Assembly: GCA_014529385.2 (NCBI GenBank)
Contig: CM043968.1
Location: 27,409,013 to 27,473,012, forward strand
Origin: Adiantum capillus-veneris
Taxonomy: Eukaryota; Streptophyta; Polypodiopsida; Polypodiales; Pteridaceae
Length of the DNA: 64,000 nt
Direction of reading: 5' to 3'
Shown: one piece after another, positions 48,862-61,045 of the stretch
How positions within the stretch are numbered: position 1 is the stretch's first letter
How the letters are laid out: each line of letters opens with the position of its first letter
Notes under the pieces: model-generated
What the model was told of the DNA's origin: nothing
The model's database searches: none
What the model saw: only the letters and a program-made list of their open reading frames with translations
Position numbers and translations under genes: made by a program

Positions 48862-51546
48862 CTCTAGCTTGCTGTAGTAATACCTCTCTCAATGTGTTCA
48901 AGTGTTTTGGTCAGGGAAAATCCAAAACTATGTCCAAAACCCTGAGCGTTTTCTCACAATTCTCTCAAATTGTCGGTTTTAGACACCCCTGACTTCCGGA
49001 TGCATTTTGAGGCCTTAAACAGTGTTTTTTTTAAAACTGACCAAAGTGTATGCTGCGGCAACCATTTTGGTCAATTTACTCTAAGATCTGTAGTGTTGCT
49101 CTCAAACTACGTTTTGATAAAAAAAGTTTTGGAATTGGAGTCCGTATGTGAAAGTTATGACCAAAACAGTGAGATGTAATTTGGAAAGTTACTCTATCTG
49201 ATGTTTTTGCAAGTGGTCAGTTTGAGCCCAAAATTGGTGTGTGCACTCCTTAGGCAATGATAAACCCAGTGGTATACTTGGTTTCAAAAAATTTTCTCAA
49301 AATTTTTTACTGACTTGTCTATCACGATAGACTCACCAAGTACCCCTTGCAGATGTCCAAATGCACTCAAACTTTGTGTACATGGTATAATGGGCCTTCT
49401 GAACCCAAATATGAAGTCAGATTTGAATTTTGAATTTTCTACAGTGAATTCCTAAGTCTGTCGCGATAGACTCACCAGAGTGTTACTGGGATACAGTTTT
49501 TCAACTCTTTTTACAGATTTGAGTTCCCCCTTCTCTTGAGATACTACTCACCAAGTTTCAAGCAATTTGGAATACTTTTCCTTTGTAACTTGCATCAAAC
49601 AACAATCTCTTTTCTGATCTTGTGAAGTAATCCACTTAGATGCACTTCCAATGCTCCAAATTTACTCAAAATTTAACCATAGGCTCACAACAACATGTAG
49701 AACAAGGCTCTAAGGTCAGTTTTCAAAATTTTCAATTTTTGTGAAAAAGCCCTAGTCGCGATAGACTCAGCAGATTCTTCAATTTTGAAAATTTTCTAGA
49801 TTTCTCTTCACCACTGTGTTCCCTATGCTCTGTACACCTTGCTCACCAATTTTCACTTGTTTTGGACTTTTTCTTAGGTCTCTAACTCCAACTCTAGAAT
49901 TCTGAGTCTATCTGATCACTAGAAAATAGACTTAGGATGACTTCCCAATGTCCAAAATCCACCAAATTTTGTGTGTAACCTCCTGAGAGGCTAAACAAGC
50001 TATGCTCCAGAGGGTTTTGAAAATTTCAATTTCTTTGGCCCTGCTTTGAATCTATCGTGATAGACTCAGCAAGTACCCCTTTTAAAGGTCAAACTTGAAC
50101 TTTGACTATACCACTGTGTTTCAACACCTTTCCTTAGTCCTTCTACCAATTTTCAAGTGGTTTGGACTTTTACTTTGTCAGTTAGACCAGATCTGGTGTT
50201 TTCTACAAGTTGAATCCTCTCAAATGGTCTTAGACCCACTTTCTGATGTCCAAATGACTTCAAAATTTTTATGTGTCCTTGATAGCACCTTTCCAAGCTA
50301 TGCCACAGAGGTTTTTGAAAAATTCAGTTTCTATCACTGGGTTCTTAGTCTATCGTGATAGACTCACCAAGTATGCTAACATGACACTTTTTTCAAATTT
50401 TCTCTTCACAGATGTGTTCCCTACCCTCTGTAGATCATGTATACCAAGTTTCACAAGGTTTGGAAATTTGGTCAAGTCCCTTTACCCAATTTGTCTCTGA
50501 AGTCTGACTCTAAACACCAGACTTGAGGTTTAGTGGTCAAGCAGGTGTCCAAGTACACTCAATTTTTGGGAGCAGCTTTGTATTGATGTGTTTTACCTGT
50601 GGTATGAGGGGTTTTGTCTGATTGTGAGTCTATCTCCAATTCATCAGTCTATCGCGATAGACTAGGCAGAGAGCCACTGGGAAGTGATTTTTTTCTCTGT
50701 TTTGGACAGTTTGGTTCCCAATGCCCTTAGAAGCTTATCCCCAAAGTTTCATTCAATTTGGACTTTTTTTCCTTTGGATTCAAGCATTTCTCAGTTCACT
50801 TCCTTACACTCAAGAAAAGAAAACTCCCACTTAGATGCTCAAGCATTGATGCAAATGCTTTGAAATTTCACATACAAGCTCTAGAGCACATGCAAAACAA
50901 GGTCTTGAGGTCCAACTTTTTTGAAAATTGCAGATTTGGTTTCAGATTTTTGTTTTTTGGGTTTTTTAGAGGGTTTTTTTTTTTGATTGATTGGACCAAA
51001 TCTGTGTTTTCCCCCTACCTTAAGGTCTCCAATGCAAAAACAAACACTCAAATCGGCTTTCAAACGACCATTTTAGAGCACTTTTACCATAATCAACACA
51101 ATTTCGCCTTTTGTGTTTTCAAGCACATTTTCATGTCAAAATTTCTCTAGATCAACATCAGATGTCCTACACTACCTAAAGTCCTACTTTGGATGGTTGA
51201 ATGGTTGTTTTTTCTTTCTAACAAGCAAACAGCCTCCTGCTTACCTTTTGCATTTTTCTTTGCGTTTTTTTTTTTTCTTTCAAGTTCTTCACAACCATAA
51301 GTCACAACCAAACACACAAACCATAAAACCTAATCTAAACACACAACAAAATAATATAACCATACCTCAACCTCATGGTGGACCACCTCGGCGAGACACA
51401 GGCTCCCTGGCTATCCCTCAGTCAAGAGATCAACTCTCTGACTTCCCACTAAGAAGGCAAATGGTGAAAACATTCTAGAAAAGTCTAGAGAAATGCTATA
51501 CTATCAAACACGAGTGATGCGGTCTACGCTAGTTTAGGCGCTTTGT
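48862..51546 (-). repeat. Element B leader with palindrome satellite (6 sites)
   Basis: The family palindrome GTCTATCGCGATAGAC or a variant is centred at about 49325, 49464, 49759, 50058, 50355 and 50654, with the last five 295-299 bp apart. This matches the element A array in sequence and phase but has fewer units. The end next to the primer-binding site matches A 4060-4886. Confidence 0.9.
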
Positions 51547-51564
51547 CCCCTGACAGCGGCGCCA
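51547..51564 (-). other. Primer-binding site of element B, tRNA-Asp type
   Basis: On the minus strand TGGCGCCGCTGTCAGGGG follows the 5' LTR after one T. It is the tRNA-Asp type with two or three differences from the A site. Confidence 0.82.
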
Positions 51565-51565
51565 A

Positions 51566-52633
51566 TGTTAGCGGGTACGTCGCGATGGACGATGGAGTAT
51601 AGCGAGAACACAGACCAACAAACTGTTAATCCGAGGACGTAGCTGACCCGACTAGGGCATGGAGGCAATCTCTGGGTTGTCAACCCTGAGCTAGACACGA
51701 AAAACACTCTACAATCACGAATCCTACCACAACACTACCATAAAGCAAAGAAACAGACAACGCATCCTACGAAACACTACAAGCTCGAAACAGTCTCAAA
51801 TCATATCGGAATGACTTGAAATCCGAGGGAAAGACTCACAAGGATATATCCTATATGGCCAAACACCTAAACCCTGAAAACCATAACTGTAAGACCTCTA
51901 ATCGCTGTCGCCATAGACTCAAAACAGCAATTTCCAAAGTGTCCGAAATTGATTTACAAAGACATCAACACGAAGAGCTTCTTGCCTTGATTCTAACGAC
52001 TACTCGATCATTCAAAACGGATGTCGTTTGAGGTACTTACGACCAAATATAGCTTGTAGCAGGCGGGCTCGCGATGTGGTCCTCGGCTTGCATTGCTTTC
52101 GTCGACGCAGAGAGCTCCTCAATGCTAACACGCTCCTACTCTCATATCTGCAATGTGATTAGTGTGCGTGACGGTGTGTGTGCGTGAAGCTCACTATTGT
52201 GTGCTGCAGAACCCACGACTGTATATTAATTGAGATAACGTAATGTGTTTTTACAAAGCCTTAGGTTTTAGCTTATATACAAAGCCTTCAAACCTAATGT
52301 CCGGCCAGATGACCTGAATTGTCCTTAGGCTTCTACGGAGCTTAATTACAAGAAACTGAGTTGGATTTACTCATTATACAAGCATCTGCGGCCAAAATAC
52401 AAGTGCCGATTAAAATATGAGGTTCCCATAAACCTTACAAAGGTGGCCGTAATGGCTCAAAATAATAATAACGGGATATTTGATGACGTCCATGAACTCG
52501 TATCTTCATGTTGCAGCATCCATCTTCATCTTCATTACTTCATCAGCATCTTCATGTGGAATATTTACAGAATCTTTGAGGAATCTTAATGGAATCTTTG
52601 TGGAATCGTTGTTAAAAGGGCTTCCTTTCAACA
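51566..52633 (-). mobile_element. 5' LTR of element B (1068 bp)
   Basis: Reads on the minus strand from TGTTGAAAGG to CCCGCTAACA and is followed by the primer-binding site. The ATGCA duplication follows on its outer side. Confidence 0.95.
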
Positions 52634-55600
52634 ATGCAAAAAACGTTTTGTCATTTGATAAGTTTTGTCTGTGTGAGTTGAGCGTACTCTGTGTATGAGA
52701 GAGAGTGAGAGTTTTATCTTAACGCTACGTGTGCACCGGTGGTCCGAATTGAGTGCGGAGAAGTGCAAGGTGTTGCCCCCAAAGAGAGCTACGCGCCAAT
52801 ACCTACATTGCGTGTGTACGATCCGGCTTTGCGAGCTCGATCCACGAGCTATATTTGGTGATTCGGTGAGCATATGTTGTCTGTTTTCGCATTTCAACAT
52901 ATCCACGCATTTGTATTGAGTAGAGCTACACATTAGGCACTTTAGTTTTTGAAAATGACGACCTGCAAATTTCAACCAGATATCCTACGTTATTTTGCAC
53001 CAAGTGTTTAGGGTTGGGGTTTTGGTGCATGGACCTTAGGGAGAGTGACCTATTGGTGCTAATAGGGTTTCCTTCAAGTTCTGTGGCATTTTGAGAAGGT
53101 TTGATGGGTATCTGGCTCTTGAAAGCGTTGTAGGGAATCTCCTCATATGTACTCCTGAAGACTGTAGCTTAGACATTGCGTAGAGACCTCTGTAGGAAGT
53201 AGTCGAGTCGATCCAGTGTAGATTGACACCCTATGCTTGCTTCCACGCGCCTACGGGTCGAGCTTCGTCCTTAGCTGACAAATCTTGTTAGGTGAGTTCT
53301 CGATGTGCTGACGTCCGTCACGGCGTATCCGGGGGGGAGTGTTAGGGGCTGGACACACCCAACGGAGGATGATTGTTGGCAGGATATTATTTTTTGTAAT
53401 TATTCCTTAATTGAGAAAAACTGTCATTTCACCTTTGTAAATAGTGGGCCTTGTAGAAGCTTCCAGATTGTATCCCATTTTTGACGTTAAGATTGAGTGA
53501 ATGGTTAAATTGGAACATTAGGGTTTGATATTGTAAGGTATTTATACCACTTTTGACCTTAATGCAAAAAACCTTTTGTCATTTGATAAGTTTTGTCTGT
53601 GTGAGTTGAGCGTACTCTGTGTACGAGAGAGAGTGAGAGTTTTATCTTGACGCTACGCGTGCATTGGTGGTTGGAATCAAGTACAGAGAAGTGCAGCATG
53701 TTGCCCTCGAAGAGAGCTACGCGCCAACACCTACATTGCGTGTGTACGATTCGGCTTTGTGAGCTCGATCCACGAGCTATATCTGGTGATTCGGTGAGCA
53801 TATGTTGTCTGATTTTGCATTTCAGCATATCCAAGCGCTCGCATTGAGTAGAGCTACACATTAGACACTTTAGTTTTCGAAAACGACGACCTACAAATTT
53901 CGACCAGACATCCTACGTGATTTTGCATTAGGTGTTTAGGGTTGGGGTTTTGGTTCATGGACCTTAGGAAGAGTAACGTTTTGGTGTTAATAGGGTTTCC
54001 TTCAAGTTCTGTGGCATTTCAAGAACGTTTGATGGGTATTTGGGTCTTGAAAGCGTTGTAGGAAATCTCCTTTTATGTACTCCTGAAGACTGTAGCTTAG
54101 ACATTGGGTAGAGACCTCTGTAGGAAGTAGTCGAGAGTTGGTGGAGTGTAGGTTGACACCCTATGCTTGCTTCCACGCGCCCGCAGGTCGACCTTCGTCC
54201 TTAGCTGACAAATCTTGTTAGGTGAGTTCTCGCTTTGCTGACGTCCAATCGCGGCGTAACCACCAGGAGGGGGGGAGTGTTAGCGGTTAGGCACATCCAA
54301 TGGAGAATGATTGCCGGTAGGATATTATTTTTTGTAATTATTCCTTAATTGAGAAAAACTGTCATTTCAACTTTGTAAATAGTAGGGCTTGTAGAAGCTT
54401 CCAGATTGTATCCCATTTTTGACGTTAAGATTGAGTGAATGGTTAAATTGGAACATTAGGGTTTGATATTGTAAGGTATTTATACCACTTTTGACCTTAA
54501 TGCAAAAAACCTTTTGTCATTTGATAAGTTTTGTCTGTGTGAGTTGAGCGTACTCTGTGTATGAGAGAGAGTGAGAGTTTTATCTTGACGCTATGCATGC
54601 ACCGGTGGTCGGAATCGAGTGCGAAGAAGTGTAGCGTGTTTCCCCCCAAGAGAGCTACACGCCAACACCTACATTGCGTGTGTACGATCCGGCTTTGCGA
54701 GCTCGATCCACGAGCTATATCTAGTGATTCGCTGAGCATACATTGTCTGTTTTTGCATTTCAGCATATCCACGCATTCGCATTGAGTAGAGCTACACATT
54801 AGGCACTTTAGTTTTTGAAAACGACGACCTGTAAATTTCGACTAGACATCCTACGTGATTTTGCATTAGGTGTTTAGGGTTGGGGTTTTGGTTCATGGAC
54901 CTTAGGGAGAGTAACTTATTGGTGTTAATAGGGTTTCCTTCAAGTTCTGTGGCATTTCAAGAACGTTTGATGGGTATTTGGCTCTTGAAAGCGTTGTAGG
55001 AAATCTCCTCTTAGGTACTCCTGAAGACTATAGCTTAGACATTGGGTAGAGACCTTTGTCAAAAGTAGTCGAGAGTCGGTGGAGTGTAGGTTGATACCCT
55101 ATTGTTGCTTCCACGCGCCTGCGGGTCGACCTTCGTCCTTAGCTAACAAATCTTGTTAGGTCAGTTCTCGCTTTGCTGACGTCCATCGTGGCGTAACCGC
55201 CAAGAGGGGGGGAGTGTTAGCGGTTGGACACACCCAATGGAGGATGATTGCCGGTAGGATATTATTTTTTGTAATTATTTCTTAATTGAGAAAAACTGTC
55301 ATTTCACCTTTGTAAATAGTGGGGCTTGCAGAAGCTTCCAGATTGTATCCCATTTTTGACATTTAGACTGAGTGAATGGTTAAATTGGAACATTTGGGTT
55401 TGAGATTGTATGGTATTTATACCACTTTTGAACTTAATGCAAAAACCGTTTTGTCATTTGATAAGTTTTGTCTGTGTAAGTTGAGCGTACTCTGTGTACG
55501 AGAGAGAGTGAGAGTTTTATCTTGACGCTACGCGTGCACCGGTGGTCGGAATCGAGTGCGAAGAAGTGTAGCGTGTTGCCCTAGAAGAGAGCTACACGCC

Positions 55601-58600
55601 AATACCTACATTGTGTGTGTACGATCCACGAGCTATATTTGGTGATTCAGTGAGCATCCGTTGTCTGTTTTTGCATTTCAGCATATCCATGCGTTCGCAT
55701 TGAGTAGAGCTACACATTAAAAACTTTGGTTTTGGAAAACGATAACCTGCAAATTTTGACCAAACATCCTACGTGATTTTGCCCCAGGTGTTTAGGGTGG
55801 GGTTTTGGTTTATGGACCTTAGGGAGAGTAACGTATTGGTGTTAATAGGGTTTTCTTCAAGTTCTGTGGCATTTCAAGAACATTTGATGGGTATTTGGCT
55901 CTTGAAAGCGTTGTAGGAAATCTCCTCTTAGGTACTCCTGAAGACTGTAGCTTAGACATTGGGTAGATACCTCTGTAGGAAGTAGTCGAGAGTCGGTCGA
56001 GTGTAGGTTGACACCCTATGTTTGCTTCCACGCGCCTGAGGGTCGACCTTCGTCCTTAGCTGACAAATCTTGTTAGGTGAGTTCTCACTGTGCTGACGTC
56101 CGTTGCGGCGTATCCGCCAGGAGGGAGGGAGTGTTAGCGGTTGAACAGACCCAATGGAGGATAGTTTTCGGTAGGATATTATTTTTTATAATTATTACTT
56201 AATTGAGAAAAACTGTCATTTCACCTTTGTAAATAGTGGGGCTTGCAGAAGCTTCCAGATTGTATCCCATTTTTGACATTTAGACTGAGTGAATGGTTAA
56301 ATTGGAACATTAGGGTTTGAGATTGTACGATATTTATACCACTTTTGAACTTAATGCAAAAAAGGTTTTGTCATTTGATAAGTTTTGTATGTGTGAGTTG
56401 AGCGTACTCTGTGTATGAGAGAGAGTGAGAGTTTTATCTTGACGCTACGCGTGCACCGGTGGTCGGAATCGAGTGCGGAGAAGTGTAGCGTGTTGCCCCC
56501 GAAGAGAGCTACGCGCCAACACCTACATTGCGTGTGTACGATCCGGCTTGGCGAGCTCGATCCACGAGCTATATCTGGTGATTCGTTGAGCATACGTTGT
56601 TTGTTTTTGCATTTTAGCATATCCACGCGTTCGTATTGAGTAGAGCTACACATTGGGCACTTTAGTTTTCGCAAACGACGACCTGCAAATGTCGACCAAA
56701 CATCGTACGTGATTTTGCACCAGGTGTTTAGGGTTGGGGTTTTGGTTCATGGACCTTAGGGAGAGTAACGTATTGGTGTTAATAGGGTTTCCTTCAAGTT
56801 CTGTGGCATTTCAAGAACGTTTGATGGGTATTTGGCTCTTGAAAGCGTTGTAGGAAATCTCCTCTTATGTGCTCCTGAAGAATGTAGCTTAGACATTGGG
56901 TAGAGACCTCTGTAGGAAGTAGTCGAGAGTTGGTGGAGTGTAGGTTGACACCCTATGCTTGCTTCCACGCGCCTGCGGGTCGAGCTTCGTCCTTAGCTAA
57001 CAATTCTTGTTAAGTGAGCTCTCGCTTTGCTGACGTCCATCGCGACGTAACCGCCAGGAGGGGGGGAGTGTTAGCGGTTGGATACACCCAATGGAGGATG
57101 ATTGCCAGTAGGATATTATTTTTTGTAATTATTCCTTAATTAAGAAAAACGTTCATTTCACCTTTGTAAATAGTGGGGCTTGCAGAAGCTTCGAGATTGT
57201 ATCCCATTTTTGACATTTAAACTGAGTGAATGGCTAAATTGGATCATTTGGGTTTGATATTGTAAGGTATTTATGCCACTTTTTATCTTAATGCAAAAAA
57301 CCTTTTGTCATTTGATAAGTTTTTTCTCTGTGAGTTGAGCGTACTCTGTGTACGAGAGAGAGTGAGAGTTTTATCTTAACCCTATGCGTGCACAATTGGT
57401 CGAAATCGAGTGCGGAGAAGTGCCGCGTGTTGCCTCCGAAGAGAGCTACGCGCCAACACCTACATTGTGTGTGTACGATCCGGCTTGGCGAGCTCAACCC
57501 ACGAGCTATATCTAGTGATTCGGTGAGCATACGTTGTTTGTTTTTGCATTTCAACATATCCATGCGTTTGCATTGAGTACAACTACACATTAGGCACTTT
57601 AGTTTTGGAAAACGACAACCTGCAAATTTCGACCAGATATCCTACATGATTTTGCACCACGTGTTTAGGGTTGGGGTTTTGGTTCATGGACCTTAGGGAG
57701 AGTAACGTATTGGTGTTAATAGGGTTTCCTTTAAGTTTTGTGGCATTTTAAGAACGTTTGATGGGTATTTGGCTCTTGAAAGCGTTGTAGGAAATCTCCT
57801 CTTATGTACTCCTGAAGACTGTAGCTTAGACATTGGGTAGAGACCTTTGTAGGAAGAGTCGGTCGAGTGTAGGTTGACACCCTATGCTTGCTTCTACACG
57901 CCTGCGGGTCGAGCTTCGTCCTTAGCTGACAAATCTTGCTAGGTGAGTTCTCGCTGTGCTGACGTCCGTCACGGCGTATCCGCCAGAAGGGAGGCAGTGT
58001 TAGCGGTTGGACACACCCAATGGAGGATGTTTGCCGGCAGGATATTATTTTTTGTAATTATTCCTTAGTTGAGAAAATTTGTCATTTCACCTTTGTAAAT
58101 AGTGGGGCTTGCGGAAGCTTCTAGATTGTATCCCATTTTTGACATTTAGACTGAGTGAATGGTTAAATTGGAACATTAGGGTTTGAGATTGTAAGGTATT
58201 TATACCACTTTTGAACTTAATGCAAAAAACCTTTTGTCATTTGATAAGTTTGGTCTGTGAGTTGAGCGTATGCTGTGTACAAGACAGAGTGAGAGTTTTA
58301 TCTTGATTCTACGCATGCACCGGTGGTCGGAATCGAGTGCGAAGAAGTGTAGCGTGTTGCCCCCGATGAGAGCTACGCGCCAACACCTACATTGTGCGTG
58401 TATGATCTAGCTTTGCGAGCTCAACCCACGAGCTATATCTGGTGATTCGTTGAGCATACGTTGTCTGTTTTTGCATTTTAGCATATCCATGCGTTCGCAT
58501 TGAGTAGAGCTACTCATTAGGTACTTTACTTTTTGAAAACGACAACCTGCAAATTTAGACCAGACATCCTACGTGATTTTGCACCACGTGTTTAGGGTTG

Positions 58601-59955
58601 GGGTTTTGGTTCATGGACCTTAGGGAGAGTGACCTATTAGTGTTAATAGGGTTTCCTTCAAGTTCCATAGCATTTCGAGGATGTTTGATGGGTACTTGGC
58701 TCTTGAAAGCGTTGTAGGAAATCTCCTCTTATGTACTCCTGAAGACTGTAGCTTAGACATTGGGTAGAGACCTCTGTAGGAATTAGTTGAGAGTCGGTCG
58801 AGTGTAGGTTGACACCCTATGCTTGCTTCCATGCGCCTGCGGGTCGAGCTTTGTCCTTAGCTGACAAATCTTATTGGGTGAGTTTTCCCTGTGCTGACGT
58901 CCGTCGCGGCGTATTCGCCAGGTTGGGGGGAGTGTTAGCGGCTAGACACACCCAATGGAGGATGATTGCCGGCAGGATATTATTTTTTGTAATTATTCCT
59001 TAATTGAGAAAAACTGTCATTTCACCTTTGTAAATAGTGGGGCTTGCAGAAGCTTCCAGATTGTATCCCATTTTTGACATTAAGACTAAGTGAATGGTTA
59101 AATTCGAACATGAGGGTTTGAGATTGTAAGGTATTTATACCACTTTTGAACTTAATGCAAAAAACCTTTTTTCATTTGATAAGTTTTGTCTGTGTGAGTT
59201 GAGCGTACTCTGTGTACGAGAGAGAGTGAGAGTTTTATCTTGATGCTATGCATGCACTGATGGTCATAATCGAGTGCGGAGTAGTGTAGCGTGTTGCCCC
59301 CGAAGAGAGCTACGCGCCAACACCTACATTGCGTGTGTACAATCCGGCTTTGCGAGCTCAATCCACAAGGTATTTCTGGTGATTCGGTGAGCATACGTTT
59401 GCATTGAGTAGAGCTACACATTAGGCCCTTTAGTTTTCAAAAACGAAGACCTGCAAATTTCGACCAAACATCGTACGTGATTTTGCACCAGGTGTTTAGG
59501 GTTGGGGTTTTGGTTCATGGACCTTAGGGAGAGTAACGTATTGGTGTTAATAGGGTTTCCTTCAAGTTCTGTGGCATTTCAAGAACGTTTGATGGGTATT
59601 TGGCTCTTGAAAGCGGTGTTTAGGGTTGGGGTTTGGTTCATGGACCCTAGGGAGAGCGACCTATTGGTGTTAATAGTGGTTCCTTCAAGTTCCGTAGCGT
59701 TTCGAGAACGTTTGATGAGTATTTGGATCTTGAAAGCGTTGTAAAAAATCTCCTCTTATGTACTCCTGAAGGCTGTAGCTTAGACATTGGGTAGAGACCT
59801 CTGTAGGAAGTAGTCGAGAGTCGGTCGAGTGTAGGTTGACACCCTATGCTTGCTTCCACGCGCCTGCGGGTTGAGCTTCGTCCTTAGCTGACAAATCTTG
59901 TTAGGTGAGTTCTCGTTGTGCTGACGTCCGTCGTGGCGTATCCGCCAACACACAG

Positions 59956-60578
59956 TTTTTTCACCAATTCAAATAAATAAAAAAAAAGAAAGTCAAAACA
60001 ATAGTTGTTGATTACCGTTGGTGAGATGTGTAGTAGGCGCAATGCTTCTTATGTGCCGCTTTGGGGCCACCAAAAGATGCTACAGTTCGTGATTCTTGGT
60101 GCTCGAAGGCCGTTGTGTGATGGGGTTTTTTGCTGCAAGAGGTGTGTGATTGTGTGTGTGTGCATGTAGTGTATGTGTTGTGTATGAGAAGAACCGGGCA
60201 ACAACAACTTCACGTGTGTGTGTTATGTGTATGAGAAGACCCAGTAGCGTGCGCATGTCTGATGGGGCTTCATGGGGAAATAGGTATCCATGTGAGGAGC
60301 CTTATGCCTATGCGTAGGGAGTTTGGGTGGGCTTGTAGTGTTATGTGTCTCACAAATCCACATTTGGTGCTTTAATTGCCCCCATGCGCTCAAGAGAGTC
60401 AAGGTAATGCATTTGGTGCCAATTGTTTTCCTACCTTTATCAAGCAACCACCATTCGGTGCTTTGATGATTTTCAATGTATTTCTCAACATTTGTTTGTC
60501 CATACCCACGTTGGGTTCTTTTTTAAGTGAGTCTCCTTGAGTGAGGTACATTTACACCTTCTCTTTGGACCTTTAATA

Positions 60579-60628
<50 letters not shown>

Positions 60629-60741
60629 GGAGGAAGGGAGGTAACAACATGTTCAAATACCACCTAGCATTAAATGATTTTCAAATAGTATTGACTAAGA
60701 GATTTACCATGAATTTTCCAATATCTTGACAAGGATTCTCC

Positions 60742-60824
<83 letters not shown>

Positions 60825-61045
60825 AAGAGAGAGCAAGAACGAGAAAAAAGAAGGGGGTTTTGTTGGGGGTAGAGCGGGGTTTATGTAAAGGACATTCTAG
60901 TTTAACAAGCTTGAGAGAGAGAGATAGAGGGGGGGGGGGGGGGGGGGGGGAGAGAGAGAGAGAGAGAGAGGGAGAGGCCCACCCCCAAACCTGGGAGTAT
61001 GCCGGAAAGGTGTGTTTTTCTCATCCAATATATATTTTGCATTAG
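59956..61045. other. Flanking sequence with GT, GA and poly-G microsatellites
   Basis: GT then GA at 60579-60640, a long GA run at 60743-60820, and a 22-bp G homopolymer at 60929-60950 followed by GA to about 60972. The rest has no repeat partner in the window and no supported gene. It may be upstream sequence of the gene that follows. Confidence 0.7.

Larger units (their letters stand above)
40792..52633 (-). mobile_element. Element B: nested gag-protease non-autonomous gypsy element
   Basis: Complete in outline: LTRs at 51566-52633 (5') and 40792-41861 (3'), tRNA-Asp primer-binding site, palindrome satellite leader, gag, protease region, tail, 3' non-coding region, polypurine tract. It is flanked by the 5-bp duplication ATGCA (40787-40791 and 52634-52638) within an LTR of element D. 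It has no RT, RNase H or integrase sequence, so it needed another element's enzymes. The coding part has only a few interruptions. In the first 180 bp compared, the two LTRs differ at about 14 positions, nearly all transitions, so the insertion is not recent. Confidence 0.93.
39629..59950 (+). repeat. Tandem array of nine element-D LTRs separated only by the polypurine tract
   Basis: LTR starts (TGTTAG) at 39629, 40565, 53340, 54278, 55215, 56132, 57069, 57998 and 58933; the end is at 59950. Period 917-938 bp, the last unit longer because of an internal duplicated stretch. Inner LTRs end in GTA(T/A)C(C/T)GCC(A) without the final ACA and pass straight into a purine-rich 'ggaggggggga' and the next TGTTAG. 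Only the last unit has the complete CCAACA end. Element B (40792-52633) splits the unit that starts at 40565. Short conserved open frames in each unit are by-products of the repetition. Confidence 0.95.
20880..59955 (+). mobile_element. Element D: giant Tat-like Ty3/gypsy fossil with nine tandem 3' LTRs
   Basis: Bracketed by the 5-bp duplication CACAG (20880-20884 and 59951-59955). Order: 5' LTR, tRNA-Asp primer-binding site, leader with palindromes, gag, protease, RT, RNase H, integrase, second protease-like domain, basic tail, non-coding stretch with a palindrome array, extra 3' ORFs, polypurine tract, then LTRs 2-10 in tandem. Element B is nested inside LTR 3. Without B and the extra LTRs it is about 19.7 kb, large even for the Ogre-like giants. 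The coding region is decayed, with something like ten or more interruptions. The protease-RT-integrase order places it in Ty3/gypsy, and the primer-binding site and extra ORFs suggest Tat/Athila. Confidence 0.93.

Noticed and set aside
59490-59744. Plus-strand frame with repeated FMDLRESNVLVLIGFPSSSV
   Set aside because: Produced by a short internal duplication in the last LTR unit; non-coding LTR sequence.
39848-59859. Families of 60-110-aa frames repeated in each LTR unit (for example those with SSQSRIVHTQCRCWR or MEASIGCQPTLDRLS)
   Set aside because: They recur because the LTR is repeated. They vary freely at protein level, lie on the antisense strand of the element, and have no domain.
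20880-59955. Two or more separate D insertions side by side
   Set aside because: Only one pair of matching 5-bp duplications (CACAG) brackets the whole, inner LTR junctions lack duplications, and all share the same LTR-PPT join.
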